From Deltaproteobacteria bacterium (GTDB taxonomy: Bacteria > Desulfobacterota > DSM-4660 > Desulfatiglandales > HGW-15), in NCBI GenBank assembly GCA_016930835.1, contig JAFGGA010000139.1, forward strand, positions 1 through 42,362: DNA of 42,362 nt. Reading direction: 5' to 3'. This document shows positions 17,271 to 27,027 of this stretch, piece by piece (the stretch's first letter is position 1; every line of letters starts with the position of its first letter). Under the pieces are notes generated by a model that saw nothing but the letters and a program-made list of their open reading frames with translations, was not told where the DNA came from and ran no database searches. A program made the position numbers and the translations under genes.

Positions 17271-18170
17271 ATGGCTGGAACGATTCTATTCAAATCCGAC
17301 CTGAAAGACCTAACACTTATCAAAAGGGGCAAGGTGAGGGATGTATATGAGGTGGATAACAAACTCCTCATTGTGGCAACAGACCGAATGTCCGCCTTTG
17401 ATGTGGTCATGGATGATCCAATACCGGATAAAGGGAAGATCCTTACGGCCATCTCCATCTTCTGGTTTGAACAATTGGCACCGGTTGTTGAAAACCATAT
17501 CATTTCAACAAACCCCCCGGAATACCCCGAGGTATGCAGAAAGTACGAGGACCAGCTGGAAGGACGCAGCATGCTTGTAAAAAAGGCCAAACCCCTTCCT
17601 GTGGAATGTATTGTTAGGGGTTATATCTCGGGTTCCGGATGGAATGAATATACGTCCAATGGCAGCATCTGTAACATACCCCTCCCGAAGGGTTTGAAGG
17701 AGTCCGATAAACTGCCGGAGTCTTTATTCACGCCATCAACAAAGGCCGAAGCGGGGATCCATGATGAAAATATCTCCTTTGAAAAGGTCATTGAAACATT
17801 GGGAAAAGAGACGGCTGAGATTGTACGCTCCCTGAGCCTCCGGATTTATGAGTTTGGACGGGACTTAGCCATAAGCAAGGGGATTATCATCGCGGATACC
17901 AAATTCGAGTTCGGCCTTGATAATGGCCATATCATACTCATTGATGAAGTCCTTACTCCGGATTCTTCGAGATTTTGGCCTATGGACCAATATCGTCCCG
18001 GTGGTCCGCAACAAAGCTTTGACAAGCAATATTTACGTGATTATCTAGATAAGCTTGATTGGCCCAAGCAACCCCCTCCTCCCAGGCTTCCGGATGAGAT
18101 TATCCAAAAAACCAGGGAAAGATACCTGGAGGCATTAAAGCGGTTAACGGGAAAATCATTGCCCAGCTAG
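17271..18170 (+). CDS. purC: Phosphoribosylaminoimidazole-succinocarboxamide synthase
   Basis: SAICAR synthetase of 299 residues, which joins CAIR and aspartate with ATP in purine synthesis. Motifs run in order: [28 protein letters not shown] at the N-terminus, [33 protein letters not shown], and [15 protein letters not shown]. This is the longer form of the enzyme (about 300 residues, like the yeast type) rather than the short form of about 240. AGGAGATAG precedes the ATG. No other pur gene is in the window. Confidence 0.96.
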   Translation: MAGTILFKSDLKDLTLIKRGKVRDVYEVDNKLLIVATDRMSAFDVVMDDPIPDKGKILTAISIFWFEQLAPVVENHIISTNPPEYPEVCRKYEDQLEGRSMLVKKAKPLPVECIVRGYISGSGWNEYTSNGSICNIPLPKGLKESDKLPESLFTPSTKAEAGIHDENISFEKVIETLGKETAEIVRSLSLRIYEFGRDLAISKGIIIADTKFEFGLDNGHIILIDEVLTPDSSRFWPMDQYRPGGPQQSFDKQYLRDYLDKLDWPKQPPPPRLPDEIIQKTRERYLEALKRLTGKSLPS

Positions 18171-18288
18171 CGAAGCACCCTCTTTCATGCATAAATTGAA
18201 CTCACTATTAGACGGATAGGTCGCTCAGGATGAGTGCTTTTACAAATTCCGACTTTGCGTCTTAAGACCCTAAACGAATAAAGAATTT

Positions 18289-18999
18289 ATGGAAATGATT
18301 ATCTGCTTTATTGATGACTCTGATTTTGAGCATGAGCTTGTGAGAGAGGAGATCGCGCCCCAAAAACCAGACATCCAATTTGTTCAGGCCTATACCTTTG
18401 AAGAAGCGAAACGGCTTTTGGGCAAAAAGATCCCTCTCCTTTTCCTGCTTGATCTTTGGGGGCAGGACCAAGAGGTATCCATCCCCTATCTCACGCCGAA
18501 ACGTGAACTCGAAGAGATGATCTCGGAATTTCCGACACTTGAATCGGTATATGAGGATCTTGATGATTATCCGGGAGACAGGACCAACGAATTTCTGAAG
18601 AGGCTTTTCCGAATCGTGGATAATTGGCGGAATGCGTTTGAAGAGGTTTGCGCGCGCATAGGCCAAAACAGAAAATATGGCCTTGCCAATCTTTCAAAGG
18701 TCCGGAATCATTTCCCGGGTGTGTCCGCTGTGTTCTATACACGAAAATCCCTCATAAGCGATGCGATAGCCCTATTCAAGGCCGGTGCCGATGGTTTGTT
18801 CAAGAAACCCTCCGGCAATAATGACATTGAAACCCATGCCTTAACCAAAGGCTACGCTCCGGAATTGATGCAAGATCTTTTCACCATTATCGATCGAAAT
18901 ATCCATCAATTAATGGCATCCAAAACATTTTATCGAGATAAAATGGGATTGGATGTGGACATCTTGATAAGTACTTGGAAAGAATTCATAAATAAATAA
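18289..18999 (+). CDS. Atypical receiver (REC)-domain protein with a long insertion
   Basis: A 236-residue protein whose ends look like a CheY-type receiver: acidic D9-D10 in CFIDDSDF, a candidate phospho-acceptor D55 in LLFLLDLWG, T151 in VFYTRKS, and K172 in GLFKKPSG. In ordinary receivers about 30 residues separate the acceptor Asp from the conserved Thr/Ser. Here there are 96, so about 65 extra residues (roughly 60-140, helical and charged) lie between strands 3 and 4. After the receiver only a tail of about 60 residues remains, with no DNA-binding or enzymatic domain. No histidine kinase is adjacent. The signalling role is inferred from motifs alone. It lies between purC and grpE. Confidence 0.65.
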   Translation: MEMIICFIDDSDFEHELVREEIAPQKPDIQFVQAYTFEEAKRLLGKKIPLLFLLDLWGQDQEVSIPYLTPKRELEEMISEFPTLESVYEDLDDYPGDRTNEFLKRLFRIVDNWRNAFEEVCARIGQNRKYGLANLSKVRNHFPGVSAVFYTRKSLISDAIALFKAGADGLFKKPSGNNDIETHALTKGYAPELMQDLFTIIDRNIHQLMASKTFYRDKMGLDVDILISTWKEFINK

Positions 19000-19020
19000 A
19001 AAAACCGCCTTTCACCCGCC

Positions 19021-19049
19021 TTGACAAAGACCCGCCCGATGCTTAACGT
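19021..19049 (+). promoter_or_regulatory. Candidate grpE-dnaK promoter
   Basis: TTGACA (19021-19026), a 17-base spacer and a weak -10 TAACGT (19044-19049) lie 67 bases before grpE. No CIRCE repeat or well-spaced sigma-32 box was found, so heat-shock control cannot be read from the sequence. Confidence 0.35.
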
Positions 19050-19115
19050 AAAAGGTAAATTTAAACCCTCACACGGTCCAGTAGATTTTCAAAGCAAGGA
19101 ATACGGATTGAAACT

Positions 19116-19733
19116 ATGAATGAGAAAAAAACCGATACGGTTGTGCAAACAACCGTCACCGACGAAGATCAGAATGATCAAGGAGAAACAATATCTCAAG
19201 GAAATGGGGATGATGTTGAAAAAAAGCCTATTGAAGAAATGTCAAAAGATGAGCTGATCCAAGAACTCGAAAAAATTCAGGAAAAAGCAGACAAATATTA
19301 TGATCAATATCTCAGGTCTCAAGCTGAGATGGAGAATCTGGCAAAAAGAACCAAAAAAGAGAAAGAAGATTGGATCAAGTATTCAAATGAAACCCTGATC
19401 AAAGATCTACTGCCGGTGATGGACAACCTTGAAAAGGCCATTTCCTTCACAAACAATCAAAATCCATTAGACGCCATAAAAGAAGGGGTTGAACTAACTC
19501 TCAAAAACTTCAAGGACACCTTAATCAAATCCGGCCTGGAAGAAATTGAAGCACTGGGTAAACCTTTTGATCCCGCCTATCACCATGCCGTATCCGAGCA
19601 GATTTCTAAAAACGTGGAACAGGGGGTTATCCTCCAGGAGCTTCAAAAAGGTTATATGCTTAATCAACGTTTGATCAGACCGGCCATGGTGATACTCAGC
19701 AAGGGAGATCCCGAAAAAGGGGATAATCATTAA
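19116..19733 (+). CDS. grpE: Nucleotide exchange factor GrpE
   Basis: A 205-residue co-chaperone that releases ADP from DnaK. It has an acidic disordered N-terminus (about 1-40), a long coiled coil (about 40-95, KDELIQELEKIQEKADKYYD), and a C-terminal beta domain with GLEEIEALGKPFDPAYHHAV and the family ending LIRPAMVILSKG. dnaK follows 63 bases downstream, the usual gene order. dnaJ does not follow directly. Confidence 0.95.
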   Translation: MNEKKTDTVVQTTVTDEDQNDQGETISQGNGDDVEKKPIEEMSKDELIQELEKIQEKADKYYDQYLRSQAEMENLAKRTKKEKEDWIKYSNETLIKDLLPVMDNLEKAISFTNNQNPLDAIKEGVELTLKNFKDTLIKSGLEEIEALGKPFDPAYHHAVSEQISKNVEQGVILQELQKGYMLNQRLIRPAMVILSKGDPEKGDNH

Positions 19734-19796
19734 AGACAATCCTGAGATGATATCAGGTTATAGATACTATAAGGTAAGGGTATAAAGGAGGTTAAA

Positions 19797-21707
19797 ATGG
19801 GCAAAATAATAGGAATCGACCTGGGAACAACCAATTCATGCGTTGCGGTGATGGAAGGAGGGGACCCTGTTGTCATCGCTAACGCGGAAGGAAGCAGAAC
19901 CACTCCGTCTATTGTCGCCTTTAGTGATAAAGGCGAGCGATTAGTCGGGCAAATCGCCAAAAGGCAGGCTGTTACAAATCCCGACAATACCATCTTTGCG
20001 GTAAAAAGATTGATCGGTAGGAGATATGATTCCGCTGAAGTACAAAAGGATATCAAAGTCCTTCCCTATAAAATATCAAAGGCATCCAATGGGGATGCCC
20101 ATGTTGCAGCCAGGGGAAAGGACTACAGCCCGGCGGAGATATCTTCCATGATTCTCCAGAAAATGAAAAAGACGGCCGAAGACTATCTGGGTGAACCGGT
20201 CACAGAGGCCGTTATCACGGTACCGGCCTATTTTAATGACAGCCAGAGGCAGGCCACCAAAGATGCCGGTCGGATAGCCGGTCTCAATGTTGAGAGGATC
20301 ATCAATGAGCCCACGGCGGCATCCCTAGCATACGGGCTGGATAAAAAAGGCGATAAAAAGATAGCGGTCTTTGACCTGGGCGGAGGCACCTTCGATATCT
20401 CCATCCTGGAGATCGGCGAAGGCGTTTTCGAGGTCAAGGCCACCAACGGCGATACCCATCTGGGAGGCGAAGATTTTGACCTGCGAATCGTCGACTATCT
20501 GGCCGATGAGTTTAAAAAAGATCAGGGGATTGATCTGCGTAATGACAAGATGGCCCTTCAAAGGCTGAAAGAGGCTGCTGAAAAGGCGAAGATGGAATTA
20601 TCCAGCTCAACGGAAACGGATATTAATCTTCCCTTTATTACAGCGGATGCAAGTGGCCCCAAACATCTTAATATCAAAATGACAAAGGCCAAACTGGAGT
20701 CTCTCGTGGATGACCTCATTGACAAAGTCGTGGGACCGTGCAAAACTGCCCTTCAGGATGCTGGTATAAAGACCGGTGATATTGACGAAGTCATCCTGGT
20801 GGGAGGCATGACCCGTATGCCCAAGGTCCAGGAAAAAGTCAAGGAGATCTTCGGCAAAGAACCTAACAGAAGCGTAAATCCGGATGAAGTCGTTGCCATT
20901 GGTGCTGCGATTCAGGGTGGCGTCTTAAAAGGCGACGTGAAAGATGTTCTACTGCTGGATGTCACCCCGCTGTCATTGGGCATTGAAACCCTTGGCGGGG
21001 TTTTTACCAAACTCATTGAAAAGAACACAACCATCCCAACCAAAAAAAGCCAGATCTTTTCCACCGCCGCGGATAACCAGCCCGCGGTGGAGATCCATGT
21101 GCTCCAGGGTGAACGGGAAATGGCCGCATACAATAAAACCCTCGGCCGTTTCCAATTGGTGGGCATACCACCGGCCCCTAGAGGGATGCCGCAGATCGAG
21201 GTGACCTTTGATATCGACGCCAATGGTATTGTGAATGTATCGGCAAAGGACATGGGGACCGGTAAAGAACAATCCATCAAGATCACCGCATCCAGCGGTC
21301 TTTCAGAGGAAGAGATTAAAAGGCTCGTGAAAGACGCTGAGCTGCACGCCGAGGAGGACAAAAAGAAAAAGGGGCTTGTGGATGCCCGCAATATGGCCGA
21401 TTCATTGATCTATTCCACGGAGAAATCCATCAAGGAAACCGGCGCTGACCTAGATGAATCCACTAAAGGAGACATTCAGAACGCTATTGAAAGACTTAAA
21501 AAGGCCATGGAAGGTGAGAACACCGAAGAAATCAAACGCCTGACCGATGAATTAACCCAGGCGTCACACAAGCTTGCTGAGGCCATGTACGCAAAGGCAA
21601 GTGCCAAACAACAAGCCCAACAAGAGGCTGGAGGTGGCGAATCCAGCACCCAACCCCCTAAGGATGATGATGTGGTGGATGCTGATTTTGAGGAAGTAAA
21701 CAAGTGA
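19797..21707 (+). CDS. dnaK: Chaperone protein DnaK (Hsp70)
   Basis: A 636-residue ATP-dependent chaperone. The N-terminal phosphate-binding signature [13 protein letters not shown] starts at residue 5. The other Hsp70 signatures follow: [14 protein letters not shown] and [14 protein letters not shown]. The linker [19 protein letters not shown] leads to the substrate-binding domain, and the chain ends with the usual acidic tail ([14 protein letters not shown]). A strong AAAGGAGG site precedes the ATG. It forms an operon with grpE and overlaps by 4 bases the next gene, for an LpoA-like lipoprotein. Confidence 0.98.
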   Translation: MGKIIGIDLGTTNSCVAVMEGGDPVVIANAEGSRTTPSIVAFSDKGERLVGQIAKRQAVTNPDNTIFAVKRLIGRRYDSAEVQKDIKVLPYKISKASNGDAHVAARGKDYSPAEISSMILQKMKKTAEDYLGEPVTEAVITVPAYFNDSQRQATKDAGRIAGLNVERIINEPTAASLAYGLDKKGDKKIAVFDLGGGTFDISILEIGEGVFEVKATNGDTHLGGEDFDLRIVDYLADEFKKDQGIDLRNDKMALQRLKEAAEKAKMELSSSTETDINLPFITADASGPKHLNIKMTKAKLESLVDDLIDKVVGPCKTALQDAGIKTGDIDEVILVGGMTRMPKVQEKVKEIFGKEPNRSVNPDEVVAIGAAIQGGVLKGDVKDVLLLDVTPLSLGIETLGGVFTKLIEKNTTIPTKKSQIFSTAADNQPAVEIHVLQGEREMAAYNKTLGRFQLVGIPPAPRGMPQIEVTFDIDANGIVNVSAKDMGTGKEQSIKITASSGLSEEEIKRLVKDAELHAEEDKKKKGLVDARNMADSLIYSTEKSIKETGADLDESTKGDIQNAIERLKKAMEGENTEEIKRLTDELTQASHKLAEAMYAKASAKQQAQQEAGGGESSTQPPKDDDVVDADFEEVNK

Positions 21708-23875
21708 TAGACCGAAAATGTCAGACAAAAAAAGCCGCCCTTACACTGATAGTAGGGGTGGTTTTTTTTCTAGTGAGTTGTCAACAAAGAGTGATCGTCC
21801 AAGAGCCACCGACGCCGATACCTGTTCAGGAAGTGGCACCGGAAGAGCCGCCCTTGGAGAGGCCTCTTTTAGAAGAACCTCCTCTGGAAGTGCCCCCCTC
21901 ATTGGAACAACCTCCTTTGTTGACAGAGCCTCCTTTGTTGGAACAACCTCCTTTGGAACAAGCGGCGCCCGAAACTGAAATCATCGCCCCTGAACTATTC
22001 GAGATGGCGGAGAAGGACTTTCATGCGGGTGAATATGATAACGCGCTGGAAAAATACAAGCTATTTCTGGAACTAAACCCACTGAGCGAAGAATCCCGAA
22101 CGGCATTATATCAGGTAGCCAGGATTTATTATCATCATTATCGATACGATGAGGCCCTTGCCACATTGGGCAGAATAATTCATGAATATCCCGATCATCC
22201 TGGATTATCACGGATTGGATATGACATGGCCATGACATATTATCGCATGGGGGATTATTCCCAATCCAATAAAAAGGCCATGGATTGGCTGATGACTTAT
22301 CCCAACGACCCTTTAAGAGGAGAGGTCCTCTTTCTGGTGGGGAGGAACCACAATGCCTTGGGTGACATTCCTCAAGCCTTTTTCTGGTGGCTCACGGCTT
22401 CGCAAGAGAACGATATCGGTTATGGGATACCGGATCGGAGAGATGATATCCATGAACGAATCACCGGACTCATCCAGCGGGCCACGATCAAAGAACTTGA
22501 ATATATGACGATATGGGACACGGGAAGTGTTTACCTCCCGGAAATTTATCACAGAATCGCCTCTCTGTATTTGGAAAACCGCGAGCTGGAAAAGGCCAGG
22601 AAGGCGGCCATGGATCTTGTTCGCTCCTCCCCTGAGCAGTACTGGGTCTCGATCGGTCGACAGTTTCTGGAAAGAATTGAGACCGAGTTCAGCGCCCGTC
22701 CCAAGACCATCGGATGCCTATTGCCTCTGAGCGGTCCCTTTGCCATTTACGGACAGGAAGCGTTAAACGGAATCCAATTGGGGATGGGCCTTTTTCATGA
22801 ATCGGGAAATGGAAACGGATTCGAACTGATTATTAAAGATACAAAAGGGAATGTGGATGATGCCATAGCCGGTGTTGAAGCGCTGGCGAATGAAGATCAT
22901 GTTTTGGCCATCATCGGACCCCTTGCCAGCAAGACGGCGGCCGCCGCCGCGAAGAAGGCGCAGGAACTGGGCGTACCCATCATTACCCTTACGCAGAAGG
23001 ATGGCATTACGGATGAAGGGTATATGGTTTTCCGAAATTTCTTGACGCCTATGAAAGAGATTAACCGGCTGGTAAATCAAGCCGTCTATGAGATGGACAT
23101 GAAGCGATTCGCCATCCTATATCCTGATAACCCCTATGGCCAATACATGATGAACCTCTTTTGGGATAAGATTGATACACTTCAAGGAAGTGTGACCGCC
23201 GTGGAATCCTACCAACCCGATCAGACGGACTTTGCCGATGAGATCAAAAAGATGGTGGGCCTTTACTATCCCAGACCGGAATCGATTATTGAAAAACTCA
23301 AGGCCCTAAAGGCCCTTGAGCCCAAGGAAGAGGATTCCGGTGATGCGACCTCCGAGAAAAAAGATGAAAAGAGTGAAGAAGAAAAGCTGGCGGAGGAGCC
23401 GATCATTGACTTCGACGCGGTTTTTATCCCCGATAATTCTCAACGAGTGGCCCTCATCGCACCACAATTTCCTTTTTATGGAGTCTTTAACATCTCCTTT
23501 TTGGGGACCAGTCTCTGGCAGTCAAATGAGCTGATCAACAATGCCGGTGAGTATGTCCAAGGAGCTGTTTTCCCCTCGGGTTTTTTTCCTGAAAGCCCAG
23601 TAAAAGATGTGAGGGAATTTGTTGAATCCTACCGCTTGAATTTCGAATCAGAACCCGGGATTTTGGCGGCAAATGGATATGACACCATCCGGTTCATCAA
23701 AAGCCTGTTGGAAAAACGTGCTATTTATCATCGACGAGATTTTCAGATGGGCCTATACCAACACGCTTCATTTCAAGGCGTCACAGGTGGCATCTCATTC
23801 GACCCCCATGGTGAAGTTGAAAAAGAACCCATTATGCTGACCGTTTCAGGAAAGACCATTCGTATCACCCAATAA
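21704..23875 (+). CDS. LpoA-like lipoprotein with TPR and periplasmic-binding domains
   Basis: A lipoprotein of 723 residues starting at GTG, overlapping the dnaK stop (GTGA). A signal peptide ends in the lipobox LVSC, so C26 would be lipid-modified. A proline/leucine/glutamate repeat region of PPLE(Q/E) units (about 32-90) could span the periplasm. TPR-type helices follow (about 95-320), then a type I periplasmic-binding fold (about 333-720, starting [21 protein letters not shown]) like branched-chain amino-acid receptors. An acidic lysine-rich insertion sits near 540-575. TPR plus this fold is the layout of LpoA, the outer-membrane activator of penicillin-binding protein 1A. That role is likely but not proven. 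Coupling to dnaK suggests read-through expression. Confidence 0.82.
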   Translation: MIDRKCQTKKAALTLIVGVVFFLVSCQQRVIVQEPPTPIPVQEVAPEEPPLERPLLEEPPLEVPPSLEQPPLLTEPPLLEQPPLEQAAPETEIIAPELFEMAEKDFHAGEYDNALEKYKLFLELNPLSEESRTALYQVARIYYHHYRYDEALATLGRIIHEYPDHPGLSRIGYDMAMTYYRMGDYSQSNKKAMDWLMTYPNDPLRGEVLFLVGRNHNALGDIPQAFFWWLTASQENDIGYGIPDRRDDIHERITGLIQRATIKELEYMTIWDTGSVYLPEIYHRIASLYLENRELEKARKAAMDLVRSSPEQYWVSIGRQFLERIETEFSARPKTIGCLLPLSGPFAIYGQEALNGIQLGMGLFHESGNGNGFELIIKDTKGNVDDAIAGVEALANEDHVLAIIGPLASKTAAAAAKKAQELGVPIITLTQKDGITDEGYMVFRNFLTPMKEINRLVNQAVYEMDMKRFAILYPDNPYGQYMMNLFWDKIDTLQGSVTAVESYQPDQTDFADEIKKMVGLYYPRPESIIEKLKALKALEPKEEDSGDATSEKKDEKSEEEKLAEEPIIDFDAVFIPDNSQRVALIAPQFPFYGVFNISFLGTSLWQSNELINNAGEYVQGAVFPSGFFPESPVKDVREFVESYRLNFESEPGILAANGYDTIRFIKSLLEKRAIYHRRDFQMGLYQHASFQGVTGGISFDPHGEVEKEPIMLTVSGKTIRITQ

Positions 23876-23925
23876 CCCATCTTTTATCTCAATCCATCCG
23901 ATCCGGAAAAACCAAACCAAAATCC

Positions 23926-23952
23926 TTGACAAGGAAAAACGTTTCATATATT
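23926..23952 (+). promoter_or_regulatory. Candidate promoter of the TRAP transporter operon
   Basis: TTGACA (23926-23931) is followed by TATATT (23947-23952) at a short 15-base spacing, or by TATTGA (23949-23954) at 17 bases. It is about 100 bases before dctP, at the start of the accessory catabolic region. Confidence 0.4.
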
Positions 23953-24050
23953 GATTAAAAACTGTCGGCAACGATCATTAAATCAGTGATCAATGAGGTT
24001 TTGATTTCCCTATTTGAAAACCAATAACCATTATCAAGGAGGAAAGAGAT

Positions 24051-25106
24051 ATGAAAAGCAACGTCTTCATAAAAACCTGGTTTTTTAAGTCTGTAATGAT
24101 TTTTATGGCCTTATTTTTGGGGTTGCTCATTTATCTACCACACGCGGGAGCTGCCGATAAACCTATCAAACTCAGATACGGCTCAGCCTATACGGAAAGC
24201 ATGTGGATCGGCCAAGCGGCGGTTCTTTGGATGAAAAAGGTTGAGAAGGAATCGGGAGGAAAAGTGAAATTCGATTCCTATTTTGGAGGAACATTAATCA
24301 CCAATAAAAACGCCGCGGGAGAGGTGCGCGGGGGTACCGTTGACATTGCCCATATCGCCATGATTTTTGATCCCGAGTTTCAATTGCTCCAGAGAATAAG
24401 GGCCTTTATATGGGGACTGGGGATCAATGACGTAAAATTGGAAAATCAAATCTACAACGACCTTATTCAGATGTACCCACTGGAAAAACCCATCGGAGAT
24501 CTAAAAGTGATGGCCCGCACGCGAAATCTACCCTATCAACTCATCACCGCCAAAAAGCCCGTTCGCACCCTGGATGACTTTAAAGGTCTCAGGTTGAAGT
24601 GTTCCCCCCAGTACGTCAGTCTGCTCAAATCGCTCGGTGCTGAAGGAATCAATCTACCCACAAGTGAATTATACGTGTCATTACAAAAAGGAACGGTCGA
24701 CGGGACGCTTTTTGATTATGCCGCCATAAAATCTTTTAAGCTCCAGGAAGTGGCAAAATACGCCACCAATATCAACCTTGGCAGTGGCGTCTTGCCTATG
24801 GAGATCATGAGTCGAAAAAGCTTTGACGGTTTGCCGAAGGATATACAGCAAATCATCGACGGCAGCCTTGGCTATTGGGAATCCGAGATGTATCGCCTGC
24901 ACCTGATCGATGAAGAAGCCGGCACGCAACTGGGCAAAGATAACGGCATGACCTTTTTTGATCTTGGCTCCGCGGATATGAAACAGTTTCACAAACTCTC
25001 TTATGAGGCCGCGCGTGAAGAAGCTAGAGTATTGGATAATATGGGATTGCCCGGCTCCAAGGTTCTTGAGGACATGAGACGACTGAATGAGAAATACAGT
25101 AAATAA
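24051..25106 (+). CDS. dctP: TRAP transporter solute-binding protein (DctP family)
   Basis: A periplasmic receptor of 351 residues for a TRAP transporter that imports organic acids using an ion gradient. A signal peptide spans about 1-35 (ending HAGAAD). The mature protein begins KLRYGSAYTESMWIGQAA and contains the DctP core: ARTRNLPYQLITAKKPVRTLDDFKG, then LRLKCSPQY, with an Arg placed to bind a carboxylate, and later LPTSELYVSLQKGTVDG. The AAGGAGG site is good. It is the first of dctP-dctQ-dctM. The ligand is unknown; the downstream CoA and radical enzymes suggest a carboxylic acid. Confidence 0.93.
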   Translation: MKSNVFIKTWFFKSVMIFMALFLGLLIYLPHAGAADKPIKLRYGSAYTESMWIGQAAVLWMKKVEKESGGKVKFDSYFGGTLITNKNAAGEVRGGTVDIAHIAMIFDPEFQLLQRIRAFIWGLGINDVKLENQIYNDLIQMYPLEKPIGDLKVMARTRNLPYQLITAKKPVRTLDDFKGLRLKCSPQYVSLLKSLGAEGINLPTSELYVSLQKGTVDGTLFDYAAIKSFKLQEVAKYATNINLGSGVLPMEIMSRKSFDGLPKDIQQIIDGSLGYWESEMYRLHLIDEEAGTQLGKDNGMTFFDLGSADMKQFHKLSYEAAREEARVLDNMGLPGSKVLEDMRRLNEKYSK

Positions 25107-25130
25107 AATATGATACTTTCTGGAGAAAAA

Positions 25131-25613
25131 ATGGAAAGGTATATCCGCTTTATCCAGCAGATCAGCTCCCTTGGCGCTGTGTTCGGGGGTATCATTCTCG
25201 TGTTTATCATGCTGCTAACCGTTGCATCGGTCCTTTTCCGTATTTTCGGGAATGCCATAGTAGGCTCTTATGAGCTTACAGAGCTTGTTATCGTCGTCAC
25301 GATCGGTTTTGCCCTGGTCTACAGCACCATGACAAGGGCCAACGTTGCGGTACACATCTTTTACGACCGTTTCTCACCCTCCGTTCAAAAGATGATCAAT
25401 ATCTTTATCGCGGCTCTTTCATTGGGCTTTTGGGGATGGATGGCATGGGAAACCCTTCGCATGACCATTGACAGAGGCTGGATGGAACGAAGTGAGGTGT
25501 TTCTCTTCCCTCTTCTTCCTTTTCGCTTGATCTGGGTTTTGGGATTGGGTGTCCTGACGCTTTTACTTTTGGCGCTATTGACAAAAGGGATCTTCGGGAG
25601 GGCGAACAAATGA
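25131..25613 (+). CDS. dctQ: TRAP transporter small permease (DctQ family)
   Basis: A membrane subunit of about 160 residues with four predicted membrane helices (around 13-38, 48-68, 88-110 and 128-150 from this start). The core NAIVGSYELTELVIVVTIGFAL is typical of DctQ. The start at 25131 is preferred because GGAG lies 5 bases upstream; the ATG at 25110 has no ribosome site. It overlaps dctM by 4 bases (ATGA), so translation is coupled. Confidence 0.92.
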   Translation: MERYIRFIQQISSLGAVFGGIILVFIMLLTVASVLFRIFGNAIVGSYELTELVIVVTIGFALVYSTMTRANVAVHIFYDRFSPSVQKMINIFIAALSLGFWGWMAWETLRMTIDRGWMERSEVFLFPLLPFRLIWVLGLGVLTLLLLALLTKGIFGRANK

Positions 25614-26911
25614 GCGCGGTGGTGATCGGCTTTATCGGCTTTATCATACTGTTTGCCCTAATCGGTTTCGGAGTTCCCATCGGGATCAGCATGGGCGTTA
25701 TCGGCACATGTGGTTTGTGGTATTTTTTCGGGACCGGCTCCGCGATTGTCAAACTCGTCTACACACCTTTAGACCTGGTCATGAACTACAACTTTGCCGT
25801 GCTCCCTCTCTTTTTACTCATGGCCCATATCTGTTTTGTTGCCGGTCTCAGTACAGATCTTTATCGAATCGCCTCTAAATGGCTCGGCCATCTAAAAGGA
25901 GGTATCGGAATAGCCACAGTGGCCGCATCCGCGGGCTTTGCGGCCATGAGCGCCTCCAGCACCGCGACGGCTGCCACCATCGGGTTGGTGGCCATGCCAG
26001 AGATGAAACGGCTTCGGTATGACCCGGCCCTGGCGGCTGGGACGGTTACGGCGGGCGGCACCTTAGGGATTCTGATTCCTCCCAGCAGCACGCTGATCAT
26101 TTACGGCATCATGACGGAGACATCTATCGGACAGCTTTTCGTCGCCGGCATTTTGCCCGGACTCTTGGAGGCTTCTTTCTATATCCTGACGATCTATGTG
26201 CTTTGCACCCTGAATCCAGCCTTGGGACCTAAAGGACCAAAATCCACCTGGAAAGAAAAGATAACGGTTTTAAGCACCTGCGGGGAGATCATCGCCTTGG
26301 TTGTGTTTGTACTGGGAGGCATGATTATCGGCTGGTTCACACCAACGGAAGCAGGCGCCATGGGTTCGTTCGGGGCGATCCTTTTTTCTCTTATCAGGCG
26401 AAGACTGAACTGGCCTAAATTCAAACAAGCGGTCATGGATACGATGAAAACCACCGGCCTTATTTATACGATTTTGATCGGTGCACTCCTCCTGCGCTAT
26501 TTTGTAACCGTCACAACCATCCCGAAGTACCTGGCGGAAACCGTGGCGGGGTTGGACCTTCCCCCCATGGCTATTATGGCGTGTGTGTTTCTTCTTTTTA
26601 TATTCCTGGGTTGTTTTCTGGATGCCATGGCCCTCCTGCTTCTCACGCTGCCGATTTTTTTCCCGCTCGTTACGGGTATGGGATTCAGTCCCATCTGGTT
26701 CGGGATCATCATGGTAAAAATGATCGAGATGGCGATCATCACACCGCCCATCGGGCTGAATCTTTTCGTGGTCTCCGGGATGGCTCCGGATGTCCCGATT
26801 CAGACCGTATACAAGGGCGTCTTTCCTTTTGTGATTGCGGACATCGTAAACGTGTTTCTATTGTTGTTTATACCGGGTATCGCGCTCTTTTTACCGGGTA
26901 TTCTATATTAA
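25610..26911 (+). CDS. dctM: TRAP transporter large permease (DctM family)
   Basis: A 433-residue membrane protein with about 12 hydrophobic segments forming the transport channel. Family motifs include the conserved GTLGILIPPSSTLIIYGI near residue 147, FAAMSASSTATAATIG before it, and a C-terminal MAIITPPIGLNLFVVSG. Length is normal for an unfused DctM. It completes the DctPQM transporter. Confidence 0.95.
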   Translation: MSAVVIGFIGFIILFALIGFGVPIGISMGVIGTCGLWYFFGTGSAIVKLVYTPLDLVMNYNFAVLPLFLLMAHICFVAGLSTDLYRIASKWLGHLKGGIGIATVAASAGFAAMSASSTATAATIGLVAMPEMKRLRYDPALAAGTVTAGGTLGILIPPSSTLIIYGIMTETSIGQLFVAGILPGLLEASFYILTIYVLCTLNPALGPKGPKSTWKEKITVLSTCGEIIALVVFVLGGMIIGWFTPTEAGAMGSFGAILFSLIRRRLNWPKFKQAVMDTMKTTGLIYTILIGALLLRYFVTVTTIPKYLAETVAGLDLPPMAIMACVFLLFIFLGCFLDAMALLLLTLPIFFPLVTGMGFSPIWFGIIMVKMIEMAIITPPIGLNLFVVSGMAPDVPIQTVYKGVFPFVIADIVNVFLLLFIPGIALFLPGILY

Positions 26912-27027
26912 TCGAACGGAAACCCATATGACGACTATCAACCCACAAAAAACATGATTTTTAAAGGCAGCAGGTATTCTGTCCTTTTTACACAACATCT
27001 TTAAAGACCAACAAGGAGGGAGTTTCA

